Positions 44,904 through 54,000 of a stretch of 64,000 nt of DNA are shown in pieces (positions within the stretch are counted from its first letter, which is position 1; every line of letters starts with the position of its first letter). The notes beneath the pieces were generated by a model that saw only the letters and a program-made list of their open reading frames with translations, did no database searches and was not told the origin of the DNA. The position numbers and the translations under genes are program-made. The DNA is from Helicobacter sp. 13S00477-4. Its GTDB lineage: Bacteria; Campylobacterota; Campylobacteria; Campylobacterales; Helicobacteraceae. The DNA lies in contig NZ_MLAS01000010.1 in assembly GCF_002272785.1 (NCBI RefSeq), forward strand, positions 1 to 64,000, read 5' to 3'.

Positions 44904-45926
44904 TCACAAACCCAACTCCACTAAGTTTTCTTCTCTCAACCTCCTTACCTCATCTTTGATTTGATTGATTTTATTTTCCTCTAATGGTTGCCCAGCATAA
45001 ATCCCCTCAAGATAGCTAATATGATTGACTTCTACATCATTAGCCCTTCCATAGATAGGATTACTCACTGATGCCTTAAAGCCTATGTTATATCCTGGTG
45101 CTGAAGAACTATTAGCATAGCCTCTACCTACAGCACCCATATTATAAAATGCACCACTAAGACTACCTAAAGCATTGCTATCATTAAATTCCCTCCCTTC
45201 AATATCAGGCAAACCACTTTCTGTAAATTTACCTACTTCCTCCATATTTGAAGTCCCTTTAGAATAAAACCCACTTGAGGGCAAGACAAACTTATTATTT
45301 AGCAAATCTACTCTAATTCCTTCTGCATAAAACCAAAGCAATAAATAATCAGAAATATCAAGCATTTTTCCTAAACTAACGTGTGTTTTAGGCAAGCAAT
45401 TACGATAAAAATAATCTTTCCTCCCAATTTGTTGTTTTTGGGTTTGGGTGTTTTGATAAAAAGTGATTTCTTCCATTACATAATCATTTAGCTCACTTAA
45501 TATCTTCCATTCCTTATCTTTGGGATTTTCTTGTTGTGCTTGTATTTCTTCAATGATTTCTTTTTTAGATTCTAAAAGCTCTTCTTTTGAAGTTTTAGTT
45601 TCAAAAACAATCGCTTCTATCCCTCCATTTTTAGCTTCATCATATGCTTTTATTAGCTCATCAATACGAACTTCTTTTATTTTTTGCTCAACACTATCTA
45701 TAGCCTCTAAAGTAGAAGCTTTAAGCTCTTCTTTTAACTCTTCATTCTTTACATATAGTTCACTTTTAAATTTTAAAGTCTTTTGCTCTAAACTCTCACC
45801 CAAAGCATTAAGTTCTTTTTGAAACTTAGGCAAGCTTTCTACAAATTCATCAGCCCTCCTAGCAAAACTTGCCACATCTTTTGTCGTAGGTGGTATAGGC
45901 AGTGGCGTTATTTTTATCTCAACCAT
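44904..45926 (-). CDS. Phage tail fibre/collar protein
   Basis: 340 residues. N-terminal adaptor (about 1-35), coiled coil with many Glu/Lys (35-150). The C-terminal head starts at about 180: KTHVSLGKMLDISDYLLLWF, then a Gly/Ser/Asn-rich part GSLSGAFYNMGAVGRGYANSSSAPGYNIGFKASVSNPIYGRANDVEVNHISYL. This is like the tail-collar/fibre tip of many phages (sequences ending in GRSNDVEVNH...). It is probably a host-recognition fibre. Upstream of it is the distal tail protein. Confidence 0.7.
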   Translation of the reverse strand: MVEIKITPLPIPPTTKDVASFARRADEFVESLPKFQKELNALGESLEQKTLKFKSELYVKNEELKEELKASTLEAIDSVEQKIKEVRIDELIKAYDEAKNGGIEAIVFETKTSKEELLESKKEIIEEIQAQQENPKDKEWKILSELNDYVMEEITFYQNTQTQKQQIGRKDYFYRNCLPKTHVSLGKMLDISDYLLLWFYAEGIRVDLLNNKFVLPSSGFYSKGTSNMEEVGKFTESGLPDIEGREFNDSNALGSLSGAFYNMGAVGRGYANSSSAPGYNIGFKASVSNPIYGRANDVEVNHISYLEGIYAGQPLEENKINQIKDEVRRLREENLVELGL

Positions 45927-45956
45927 AATGACTCCTTAAAAAATTTTTATCACCAA

Positions 45957-46841
45957 TCACACTAACCCCTCTAGCTCTAAGCTAGCAATCGCCATATTCC
46001 TTTTTTCCAACAATACCTCCCATTTTTTCAAAATGCCAAAGTTAATGAGGCTTTTGTAATTTTGTGTGATCACAAAGACACAAGGCTCACCTCTAAGCTC
46101 AATAAAAGCATTGATACACAAATCCATTGATGATATAGGGATAGCCACATCAAAAGAATTAGTCTTTTTATAATTACCCTTCATAAGGCTTGTATTGCCC
46201 TCTTCATCTGTTTGTATTTTTGAAAAATCAATCGCAGAAATTGTATTTTTATAAAGACTAATACCCAATTCTTCAACATTCCCACAAACAATATGCCCAA
46301 TTTTGGCAATATCATTAGCAGCATTTAATGTGATTTTAAAACTAACTGCCCTATGAGCAGTACTGCGTTCAAAATAAATATCTTTTTGCCTTCGATTACT
46401 CCAATTACCAAAAAAATATTCCCTCCAATCAAAAATATCTCCTCCATAAAGTTGATATTCCACACTCTCTAAGATTTCTATTTCTTTAGTGTTCTTAGTA
46501 TTGATAACCTCTATCTTTAGCCTCTCCCCCCACAAATTAGCCAGATATAAAGCCTTAGTTTCCTCTGCAGTGATGACAAGTTCAATATTTTGCTCTCTTC
46601 TAGCCTGCGTATTGACAAAAAAATCAAACGCAGCATAGTCATTACTAGCCCCCAAATTTTGCCAGTAAGCCTCTTTATCTAATGGCTCAGTGTTATTATC
46701 TAGCATACTTTTATAGCGAGTATGATTATTTTGGATGATTTCTCCTTTAACATAGGTTTTTCCTTGTTCATACAATGGAGTATCATCACTAAGGTTACTT
46801 GAGATGATGATAATATCTGAACGTCTTAAAATCTTCATCAC
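45957..46841 (-). CDS. Phage distal tail/virion protein with N-terminal carbohydrate-binding-like segment
   Basis: 294 residues. The stretch YEQGKTYVKGEIIQNNHTRYKSMLDNNTEPLDKEAYWQNLG (about 24-65) looks like the small CBM5/12-type module common in tail proteins. The rest is beta-rich (AFIELRGEPCVFVITQNYKS). It overlaps the tape measure start codon region by 4 bases, the place of a distal tail protein in siphophages. No large gpJ-like hub follows. Confidence 0.5.
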   Translation of the reverse strand: MMKILRRSDIIIISSNLSDDTPLYEQGKTYVKGEIIQNNHTRYKSMLDNNTEPLDKEAYWQNLGASNDYAAFDFFVNTQARREQNIELVITAEETKALYLANLWGERLKIEVINTKNTKEIEILESVEYQLYGGDIFDWREYFFGNWSNRRQKDIYFERSTAHRAVSFKITLNAANDIAKIGHIVCGNVEELGISLYKNTISAIDFSKIQTDEEGNTSLMKGNYKKTNSFDVAIPISSMDLCINAFIELRGEPCVFVITQNYKSLINFGILKKWEVLLEKRNMAIASLELEGLV

Positions 46842-49800
46842 ACCACCCCTTGGGTCTTGAAAACAGGTTGCTGTAAACTCAAAGTATTTGCCATTTCTTG
46901 AAAAGAAGATAATAAGTTTTTAAGCGTCTTTAAAGTCTCTAATCCCAATTTTTCAGAAGTATTGGTATTTTCTTCACTAAGCTCATTTAGCATTCTAGTT
47001 TTCTTTAAATACGGATCAATCATTTTGAGTTTGGTTTTACTCTCATTTTTTAGGGCTTCTTCATATTTTTTAGAAGCTTCTGCACCGTTTTTTAAAGCCT
47101 CCCCTAAGTCATTGATTGTATTGATAGTGTTAGGATCAAAACTTTTCTTAATAGCTTTTTCTCTATACTGCAAGTAATTATCAATGTTAATGCCCCCTAT
47201 TCCTAAGCTTTCTTCAATCCTTTGGATGTTCTTATCAGATAATTGTTTTTGATAAGCAAGCGTAGCAATATCATCACCCTTAAAGCCAAACAACCAACTT
47301 TGAAATTTCTCCCCAGAGCTAATATATTTGCCTAAAGTTTCTTTGATAGCTAAGGCAGTATCCTTAGAGTTAGAAGCCGCATAATCAGACCAGATTTTAT
47401 AAAACCCTTCTGTTTTAGCACTATAAGTGACTTTGGCAGATGTTTTTACTTTTTGTAGGGCATCTTCATCTAACTTGTATTGGTTTGCAAGGTCTTTTAA
47501 AAAATCATCTAAACTATGAGAATAGCCATCAAAAATATAAAGTCCCCACTCTCCTGTATAATGTCGTTTGCTCTTATCATCAACAAAAGTAGAGATAAAT
47601 TCTTTGATACCTTCATTATTCAAGCTCGCATAATCAGCATAAATACCTGCTTGGATACTAAGCTCTTTTGTACTACCAGTGATATCTTGGAGTAAATATC
47701 CAAAAGTCCTTAGATTATCCCTCACAGCCCTCAATGCTTGAGTATTAGCCTGCTGGTATTCCACCCAATCTTTTGTGCCTAACTCCATCCCAAAGCCATT
47801 TTTTTTGACCTCATGCCAATCAGTGCGTTCGCTAGCTTTGATAACATCCTTAGTAGCAGTGCCAAATAACTCTATACTTTGCTTAGATGTTTTTTCTGTA
47901 TATGTCTTAAATCCTGATAATAAACTCCCCCCAATCCCACCAATAATACCCCCAAGCACAGGACCCAAAACAGGGACAAAAGTCCCAATCCCAGCTCCAA
48001 GACCAGCCCCTATTATTCCGCCTATTTGCATATCCTTTTTAGCTTGAGGGTTGGATTTATCAGCAAATAAGCTGCTAAATATCCCACTAGCAGCAATGCC
48101 TATAATCGCACCTGCTAGAGCCATACCCAATTTATCGCCTGCACTTTTTCCAAAATCCTGCCCATATTTTTCAAAAAGCTCTCCATCCCCAAATACCTTA
48201 TCAAAGCTCCCTGCAATCATCTTAGAAAATGCCTCACCTATACTCGAATCAATCATTGCCCCAACCAAGCTTCTACTAAAAGCTTGAGTGAGGGCAGTAG
48301 ATAATGAAGTACCCAAATCATTTATCCAAGAACTCATATCTCTAAATCTACCACTAAGGGCATTGAAAAACTGCTCATTTAAAGCAGAATTCAAATTTGA
48401 TGTCCAATCACTATAAAAAGCATTTGTCTTAATGGCTACTTCTTTGAGGTCTTTGATTTTTTTATCATGCAATTTGGTTTCTACGCTATAGAGTTCTTTT
48501 GCCCCAGCTATACTAATCTCTTGATTTTTAAGCTTTTTGTTTATTTCAAGATTAAGATTATTGATAGTTTGTTCAAACCTCAAGTTCTCTAAAGCAATAT
48601 TTTTATTCAATCCCTCATCCATTGCTTCGATATTTTTACTTTCAATAGCATATTTATTTTCAAAATAATTCTTAAGGCTTAAAGATTGATATTTTGAATC
48701 GAGTTCATCTACCAAGATACTTTGGGCTTTGAGGGCATCATTTAGTTTCATACCACTATCAATCCAGCCTTGTGTTTTAAGTGCGATTGCTAAGCTTTCT
48801 TTTTGGTATTCATTTAAGCCTATTTGTGAAAGTTCAAGATAAGCACTCTTAAGGCTATTGAGGGCATTGATATCTTGGGCAATAGCTTTAGGATTGCTTA
48901 TAAGCTTATTTAGAGTTGGCACTTTAAGTTCATTTTCTCGCCTTCTTTTTTCATTCAAAAGCCTTTGGTATTCTTTTTGGGCACTTACAAACGGAGATTC
49001 CCCTGCAGTAAAAAATCGCTCAGAAAAGCTATAATCCCTTTGTTCATATTTCCTTTTTTGTTCTAAATAATTCTTTTTAGCAACTTGGATTTTAGAATCT
49101 AGTGTTTTATCATCAATTTTTTGAATATTATTGAGGGTATCTTGTGTTGAATTTTTCCAGTTTAAAAAGACTTCAGAGATAGCAAATAAAACAGCAGGCA
49201 CACCAAAGCTAGAAAGCATTATTTTAAGCCCTCTTAAAGAAAGAGTAAAGGCTTTTATGCTTATATTAGCCACATCTATTCCATTGCTAAACAAAGCAAT
49301 CGAGGCCTTGCTTAAAGCAAGCATTGCATTCACACTAGCAATAGCAGGCTTAGCCAATAAAAATGTTGAAGCAAACAAAGCAATATGTTTACTTACTTCT
49401 ATGGTAGCTTGAATATAAGTTGCTAACTCTTGAGTATGATGATTTAAGTAATCACCAATTTTTTTAATACCCTCAGTAATGGATTGAAAATATGGTGCAA
49501 GAGCAGCTTGTTTGAGTGCATCCACACCTGTGTGCAAAGAAGAAAGTGCTGCCTCATAAGTAAGTGCAGATTTAGAAGCCAAAGAAGAAAAAACTCCAAG
49601 TTTTTCTAACATTAGGTTATAAAGATTACCTTCTTTTTTAGCCTTACTCATCGCCTCAGTACTCAATCCCTGTGCAGCTACAAATCTTCCAAATGTAGTC
49701 ACTGTCTGTGCTACCCCACTACCCAAAGAATCTAGTGTGGTTTTCAAAGAATCCACACTAGCCCCACTAACTTGAGCAGCATACACAATCCCCTCAAAAA

Positions 49801-50296
49801 CCTTCTTAGCTTCATTTAAGCCCATAGAAGCAGACGCAGTAGAATAAAATGATTTAAACATTTCAGTTAAATCTGCTACTGCATAAATAGAACTTTGATG
49901 GATTCTAGTCATATCTTTGATGACTTCATTTGCCTCTTGCATTGAAAGAGACCATTTAGTAGTAGCATCTATAGAATGCCCTAATGAATCGACATTTTGA
50001 TGATTAAGCGTTACAAGAGAAGCCAAAGAAAGCTTTTGTTGTTCTAATACAGAGTTAAGACGGATAGATTCTTTGATAGGTTCTGTAAGGAAACCTATTG
50101 TTTTATCAATACCCTTCCACCATAAACTGATAGATTGTAATGGATGGGCATAACTATCTAATTGTTGTTTTATTTTTTGAAACCCTTTATTCGCAATCTC
50201 TGTATGTTCTTGTGTTTGCACTAAGGTTTGATTGAGCGAAGCAAGATTTTTAGTTTCTGTATTGATTTTTATCTTGACTGCGACATTTTTTTCCAT
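46838..50296 (-). CDS. Tail tape measure protein
   Basis: 1152 residues, the longest phage gene here. Helical coiled-coil N-terminus; hydrophobic segments at about 300-375 and glycine-rich membrane-like segments at about 725-800 (GAIIGIAASGIFSSLF, IGGIIGAGLGAGIGTFVPVLGPVLGGIIGG), typical of tape measures that also reach the host membrane. By the usual rule of about 0.15 nm per residue the tail would be near 170 nm. It is preceded by the G/GT frameshift genes. Confidence 0.85.
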   Translation of the reverse strand: MEKNVAVKIKINTETKNLASLNQTLVQTQEHTEIANKGFQKIKQQLDSYAHPLQSISLWWKGIDKTIGFLTEPIKESIRLNSVLEQQKLSLASLVTLNHQNVDSLGHSIDATTKWSLSMQEANEVIKDMTRIHQSSIYAVADLTEMFKSFYSTASASMGLNEAKKVFEGIVYAAQVSGASVDSLKTTLDSLGSGVAQTVTTFGRFVAAQGLSTEAMSKAKKEGNLYNLMLEKLGVFSSLASKSALTYEAALSSLHTGVDALKQAALAPYFQSITEGIKKIGDYLNHHTQELATYIQATIEVSKHIALFASTFLLAKPAIASVNAMLALSKASIALFSNGIDVANISIKAFTLSLRGLKIMLSSFGVPAVLFAISEVFLNWKNSTQDTLNNIQKIDDKTLDSKIQVAKKNYLEQKRKYEQRDYSFSERFFTAGESPFVSAQKEYQRLLNEKRRRENELKVPTLNKLISNPKAIAQDINALNSLKSAYLELSQIGLNEYQKESLAIALKTQGWIDSGMKLNDALKAQSILVDELDSKYQSLSLKNYFENKYAIESKNIEAMDEGLNKNIALENLRFEQTINNLNLEINKKLKNQEISIAGAKELYSVETKLHDKKIKDLKEVAIKTNAFYSDWTSNLNSALNEQFFNALSGRFRDMSSWINDLGTSLSTALTQAFSRSLVGAMIDSSIGEAFSKMIAGSFDKVFGDGELFEKYGQDFGKSAGDKLGMALAGAIIGIAASGIFSSLFADKSNPQAKKDMQIGGIIGAGLGAGIGTFVPVLGPVLGGIIGGIGGSLLSGFKTYTEKTSKQSIELFGTATKDVIKASERTDWHEVKKNGFGMELGTKDWVEYQQANTQALRAVRDNLRTFGYLLQDITGSTKELSIQAGIYADYASLNNEGIKEFISTFVDDKSKRHYTGEWGLYIFDGYSHSLDDFLKDLANQYKLDEDALQKVKTSAKVTYSAKTEGFYKIWSDYAASNSKDTALAIKETLGKYISSGEKFQSWLFGFKGDDIATLAYQKQLSDKNIQRIEESLGIGGINIDNYLQYREKAIKKSFDPNTINTINDLGEALKNGAEASKKYEEALKNESKTKLKMIDPYLKKTRMLNELSEENTNTSEKLGLETLKTLKNLLSSFQEMANTLSLQQPVFKTQGVV

Positions 50297-50343
50297 TATA
50301 ATCTACCTAAATTATATATCTCTAAGAGATGGAGGATATGAGT

Positions 50344-50628
50344 ATGTTTTATCCAGTCGATGCCATTAGTGGCTTTTTGATAGTTTTGTTTAGTATTTTT
50401 TATTGGAGATATACAAAAAAACAAGAAAAATTGGGCTTTAAAATTGCCAAAGCCCAATTCCTTAACCTCCCACAAACTAAGCTTTACCTTAAAAAAGGCT
50501 ATGAAATCTCTAAGATAACTGATTTGGGGAATGATGAATATGAATTTAACCTTACTTTGAATCCAGACAAAGACCCAAGCAATCCTAAAAATAAAAAAAT
50601 ACACCAAGAGATCAAAAAAAGCATTTAA
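50344..50628 (+). CDS. Small membrane protein on the opposite strand (moron candidate)
   Basis: About 94 residues; ATG 50344 is favoured by GGAGG about 7 bases upstream (other ATGs at 50338 and 50329). One TM helix (DAISGFLIVLFSIFYW) followed by a basic, then acidic, soluble tail. It lies between the tape measure and the GT stop but points the other way from all tail genes. This is the usual signature of a lysogenic-conversion or superinfection-exclusion gene. No family recognised. Confidence 0.6.
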   Translation: MFYPVDAISGFLIVLFSIFYWRYTKKQEKLGFKIAKAQFLNLPQTKLYLKKGYEISKITDLGNDEYEFNLTLNPDKDPSNPKNKKIHQEIKKSI

Positions 50629-50722
50629 AGCATTCAAAAACAATCTTTTATAACCCTTTAAAATAGTTTTAAAGCTTTGATTTAAAAGCTTGATATTTTG
50701 AATCTGACTAAATCTAAGAGTC

Positions 50723-51336
50723 TTATTCACTCCTAATCCTTTCTATTTCACTATTCATCTCTTTTAATATCCCATAAACCTCTATGCAATCCAAATCATA
50801 TTTTTTACAATAATCCTTCACTACTATATAATCTATCTCATTCCATACCCCCATACCTCCACCTTGCAGCCTTTGAGAAAGGCAAAGACAGCCCGCAATA
50901 ATGAGTTCTTCTATATCTTGTAATTCCTGAGCTAAAACAACAGAGTTTTTATCTTTAGATAAATACCCTTGTTGCTTTGCCCAGATGATTAGTTTTTTCT
51001 TTTTATCTCTTTTTGTTTGATAAACTCTTCATTCATAGCATTAAAAAAATCTTCCAAAGTAGAGTTTTCTAAAAGCTCATTGATAAAGGTATTTTTAATC
51101 ACTCTAGCTTCTTCTTCAGAAAGCAATTTATTAGAATCTAAGCTATCGAGTTTTAAAATTTCTAGATTTTCTCTAAGGAGTTTTTCATTAGCTTGAAGTA
51201 TTTCTTCTAGCCCAGATGCCCTAGAGATTTCTAAGACTTGCTTTTGATTGGGTTGGTAGTATCTAAAAGTATGGTTGTCTTCAGAGCTAAACTCTACATA
51301 ATTTCTTTTTATTTTATAAACAAAGCTACTCATCAT
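50723..51336 (-). CDS. Tail assembly chaperone GT fusion made by -1 ribosomal frameshift
   Basis: The G frame ends at TAA 50991-50989. Directly before it is the heptamer A-AAA-AAC (50998-50992) in the correct phase. Slipping back one base continues reading for 89 more codons, to TAA at 50725-50723. That second frame has no ATG, GTG or TTG until its middle, and its product (AGCLCLSQRLQGGG, VVKDYCKKYDLDCIEVYG) looks like real protein. Position between tube and tape measure genes is that of lambda G/GT. Length would be about 204 residues. Confidence 0.8.
50989..51336 (-). CDS. Tail assembly chaperone G (0-frame product)
   Basis: 115 residues, starting MMSSFVYKIKRNYVEFSSEDNHTFRYYQP, then a helical acidic body and a lysine-rich end. 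GGAGG suits ATG 51333 best, with ATG 51336 also possible. The start overlaps the tube gene stop. It coats the tape measure during tail assembly by analogy with lambda gpG, and is the shorter product of the frameshift pair. Confidence 0.7.
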   Translation of the reverse strand: MMSSFVYKIKRNYVEFSSEDNHTFRYYQPNQKQVLEISRASGLEEILQANEKLLRENLEILKLDSLDSNKLLSEEEARVIKNTFINELLENSTLEDFFNAMNEEFIKQKEIKRKN

Positions 51337-51980
51337 TTACCTCCTACACTATCTTTAGCAACGGATGGAGTTTTAGCTTCTTTACTTGCTCTATCTATAG
51401 CTTCCAAAGTTATCGATTCATCTTCTACGATATAATGGGTATAATACCCCTCACTCGTAGCATTCGCACTCCCCTCAAGCTCAAGTACTCCAAAATCCCC
51501 ATCATTGATTAAGCTCAAATCTCCACTCATAGAAATATTAGCCTCATACACCACTGCTGCGACTTTTTTGCCAGCAATAGGTTTGCCCAAAAATGTAATC
51601 TTAGCTTTGATGATCCCCACACTACCTGCCTTAAGCACAGATAAAGCCGTATCTTTTAAAGCTTTCCCTCCAAATGGAAAGTCCTCGCCTGTTTTAATCA
51701 CTAAGCTTTCTACCTTCGCTCCAAAGGCTAAAGCTAGATTTTGTGCAGAAAAATCATTGCACTTCATTTTAAGCGTCATTGATTCATCAGTGATGATTTC
51801 AGCTATTTTTTGTTTGGCTCCATTTTCCCTGCTAAAAGCTTGAGCTTTTGTGATTTCTCTACTCAAAGTAAGCTCAATACACCCTAAATTAAAAGGTTTT
51901 TGCAAACTCCCATCTTCTTTATAGATTTCAATATCTACTCTACCACCACTAAAAAATAAGTTTTCTTTTTGCTTGTCCAT
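51333..51980 (-). CDS. Major tail tube protein
   Basis: 215 residues from ATG 51980 (AAAGGATTGAT before it). Beta-rich: FFSGGRVDIEIYKEDGS, GCIELTLSREITKAQAF, VKAKITFLGKPIAGKKVAAVVYEANISMSGDLSLINDGDFGVLELEGSANATSEGYYTHYIVED. The C-terminal part is typical of siphovirus tube proteins. Its place before G/GT and the tape measure supports the call. No sheath gene precedes it. Confidence 0.7.
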   Translation of the reverse strand: MDKQKENLFFSGGRVDIEIYKEDGSLQKPFNLGCIELTLSREITKAQAFSRENGAKQKIAEIITDESMTLKMKCNDFSAQNLALAFGAKVESLVIKTGEDFPFGGKALKDTALSVLKAGSVGIIKAKITFLGKPIAGKKVAAVVYEANISMSGDLSLINDGDFGVLELEGSANATSEGYYTHYIVEDESITLEAIDRASKEAKTPSVAKDSVGGK

Positions 51981-51981
51981 A

Positions 51982-52323
51982 TCAATCCTTTTTTGTCCCA
52001 AATTTTTTTTCAAAAAATGAAATCACAAGCCTTGAGGCAGTTTCTGCCCCTATAAAGCCAACGCCACCTGCTAGAGCTGAAGAGAGGGATAATGGAAAAT
52101 TTGTATAATAATTAAGCACTTCATAAGCAATCCAAGTAGTAAGCATAGAGCTCCCCACTCCATAAATCACATATTGAATCATCTTAGCCTTAGTATCAAT
52201 GCTAACTTCTTTAATCGTCCTTAAGACAAAAAGAATGCCTACAAATATCCCTAAAATCAAGATGAAAAAATAAGGAAGATACTCCCTTATAGATATCCCC
52301 AAAATCACCAAATCCTTTTCCAC
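51982..52323 (-). CDS. Phage holin
   Basis: 113 residues, three TM segments (about 14-36, 49-68, 78-98). TTWIAYEVLNYYTNFPLSLSSALAGGVGFIGAETASRL is characteristic of a phage 3-TM holin family. It makes the membrane lesion that frees the muramidase. It follows Rz1 by 3 bases. Confidence 0.8.
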   Translation of the reverse strand: MEKDLVILGISIREYLPYFFILILGIFVGILFVLRTIKEVSIDTKAKMIQYVIYGVGSSMLTTWIAYEVLNYYTNFPLSLSSALAGGVGFIGAETASRLVISFFEKKFGTKKD

Positions 52324-52326
52324 GCC

Positions 52327-52545
52327 CTAATCCTTATCCCTACCTTTGATACAAAACCTTAAGTCCTCCTCTAATAGCTCCATATAGCCCAACAACCTTT
52401 GTATATCTTTAGTCACATCCCCGCTCCTAGCTGGTTTTTCTCTAAGCTCAATCCCACACTTAGTAGGGACTAATACCTTCTGATATATAGGGTAGCTACA
52501 GCCCTCAAGTAGAATCAGGAGGGTTATAGAATAAATCCAATGCAT
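52327..52545 (-). CDS. Rz1-like outer-membrane spanin lipoprotein
   Basis: 72 residues with a lipoprotein signal and lipobox LLEGC (Cys at 16). Mature part of about 57 residues. Its start lies inside the Rz gene in another frame (41-base overlap), the usual embedded Rz/Rz1 layout. Together they fuse the membranes in the last step of lysis. Confidence 0.75.
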   Translation of the reverse strand: MHWIYSITLLILLEGCSYPIYQKVLVPTKCGIELREKPARSGDVTKDIQRLLGYMELLEEDLRFCIKGRDKD

Positions 52546-52843
52546 CCTTTATCCCTTTTAGTTGAGATTGGCAATCCTTATCTTCAATCTCAATCTTTTT
52601 GTATTTCTTAATGATTGATTTTTCAATCTCAGGCAAAGCTTTTTTATAAGCTTCTATATTTAGAGCTTTTGAAGCAATAAATTGATTTTGATACTCTAAT
52701 TTTTCTTCAAGCTTAGCTATTTCTAATCCCTGCTTAATCCCATCATCTATTTTATGATGGATATAAAATCTTATCCCGCCAATGAGTCCTATAAGGGCTA
52801 ATACACTTATCAATAAGGTTTTAAATCTCAATAAATCAAGCAT
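52505..52843 (-). CDS. Rz-like inner-membrane spanin
   Basis: 112 residues from ATG 52843, which overlaps the muramidase stop (ATGCTTGA). N-terminal TM (about 10-30), then a periplasmic helical region KIDDGIKQGLEIAKLEEKLEYQNQF with coiled-coil character and a Pro-containing tail. Partner of the overlapping Rz1. Confidence 0.75.
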   Translation of the reverse strand: MLDLLRFKTLLISVLALIGLIGGIRFYIHHKIDDGIKQGLEIAKLEEKLEYQNQFIASKALNIEAYKKALPEIEKSIIKKYKKIEIEDKDCQSQLKGIKDALDLFYNPPDST

Positions 52844-53309
52844 CTCTATCTTCTTTTTCCATAAGCCCACTAAGCCTTAAGGCTCTGTGTTTAACTTGAA
52901 TAAACCAATCAGAATCCCTCATCTCTTTGGCTGCTAATTTATAGTCATGAACTTTAAGGGCTTGGATCATTTTTTTAAACCCTATAAGTTTCTTGATACC
53001 TAAATTGTAAGCCATATCTAAAAGCACAGCCTGTCTTTGAGAATCAAGATGATTAAACCAGCCAAATTTAGATAGATTGCCATAAAGCTCTTCTACTCTA
53101 CTAGCTAGCCAATCACTAGCCAAATCTTCACTATATTCTTGATGATTTAAATCCAAACTTCTTTTCTCTTCATCTGATAATGGAAATACTTTCAAATTCC
53201 TCCCATAACCAATCGTTAAAATACCTTTTGTATCCAAGTAAGGTTTAGGCTTAAAGCCCTCATGAATCTTAATCAAACTCATAGCCTTAGAGATAGCCTC
53301 ACTCTTCAT
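52836..53309 (-). CDS. Phage muramidase (T4-type lysozyme, GH24)
   Basis: 157 residues. Catalytic triad with exact T4 spacing: Glu17, Asp26, Thr32 (KIHEGFKPKPYLDTKGILTIGYG). No signal peptide or SAR segment, so it depends on the holin. The order connector, muramidase, Rz/Rz1, holin, tube places lysis inside the structural operon. Confidence 0.9.
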   Translation of the reverse strand: MKSEAISKAMSLIKIHEGFKPKPYLDTKGILTIGYGRNLKVFPLSDEEKRSLDLNHQEYSEDLASDWLASRVEELYGNLSKFGWFNHLDSQRQAVLLDMAYNLGIKKLIGFKKMIQALKVHDYKLAAKEMRDSDWFIQVKHRALRLSGLMEKEDRDA

Positions 53310-53653
53310 AAAGCCACCTTAAGTTTGATAGATATTTCATAAACAAATAAGCCCTCATTAATAGCATTTAGTCTCAACCCCTCAAAAATCATCCGTGTTT
53401 GCTTATTGAGTGCTTGGTTTTCAAATATTTTCAATACACACTCATCACTAGCTTCTAATCCTGCATTCATATCCTTATCCAATGTATTAAAAGCAATCAA
53501 TAGCTTAAAGCTCCCCTCTAAGCTTCTATTTTCTCCTTTAGACAATCCTTCAAATACAAAGTACTTACCCCTCCCTTTGATAGTTTCTGAACTCAAAGGG
53601 ATAAAATCAAAAAAGAGTTCTCTAAGGCAATGGATTAAATAAGCTATCTTCAT
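53306..53653 (-). CDS. Phage neck/tail-completion protein (gp37-like)
   Basis: 115 residues, mixed alpha/beta (VFEGLSKGENRSLEGSFKLLIAF). Position between a connector protein and the lysis genes suggests a tail terminator or Mu gp37-type protein. Assigned mainly by position; coupled by 4-base overlaps on both sides. Confidence 0.45.
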   Translation of the reverse strand: MKIAYLIHCLRELFFDFIPLSSETIKGRGKYFVFEGLSKGENRSLEGSFKLLIAFNTLDKDMNAGLEASDECVLKIFENQALNKQTRMIFEGLRLNAINEGLFVYEISIKLKVAL

Positions 53654-54000
53654 AAAAAATCCTTCCTTTGTAAAACCAAAAGTTTTTTAGAGCTTTTCAA
53701 TCCTTCATCATCTATATAAGGAGCTTTTTCAATCACTTTTAAAGCTTTGTTTAAAAGCATTTCATCTTCCCCATTCAACCCAATCTTTAGATAAAGCTTA
53801 AGCCTTGCATAAGCAAAATCTAGCTTGATATAATCTGCTACCTTTTTATCCCCTACTGCTTCATCCATATCTTTAAGTGCTTTGAAAGCTAAAGCTTCAT
53901 TGACCTCTCCCTCATTATCCAAAGCCCCCTTAGCCCGCTCTAATAATTCATTTAATAATGGATGAGTAAAGTTTGGTTCTTTAATAGACTCCTCTTGCAT
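53650..54000 (-). CDS. Phage head-tail connector (gp36/DUF1320-like)
   Basis: 116 residues, all helical (LLNELLERAKGALDNEGEVNEALAFKALKDMDEAVGDKKVADYIKLDFAYARL). Helical connector proteins such as Mu gp36 sit right after the major head gene, as here. Similarity is weak and the call is mostly positional. Confidence 0.45.
   Translation of the reverse strand: MQEESIKEPNFTHPLLNELLERAKGALDNEGEVNEALAFKALKDMDEAVGDKKVADYIKLDFAYARLKLYLKIGLNGEDEMLLNKALKVIEKAPYIDDEGLKSSKKLLVLQRKDFL

Noticed and set aside
50296-50730. 144-residue - strand ORF opposite the small membrane gene
   Set aside because: It overlaps the GT stop, lacks a ribosome site and has the Phe/Ile-rich look of antisense reading. The + strand ORF has a strong ribosome site and a normal membrane-protein plan.
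51333-52013. Contractile-tail tube with sheath (true Mu tail)
   Set aside because: No sheath-like gene of 400-500 residues is present between head and tape measure genes; the tube gene follows the holin directly.
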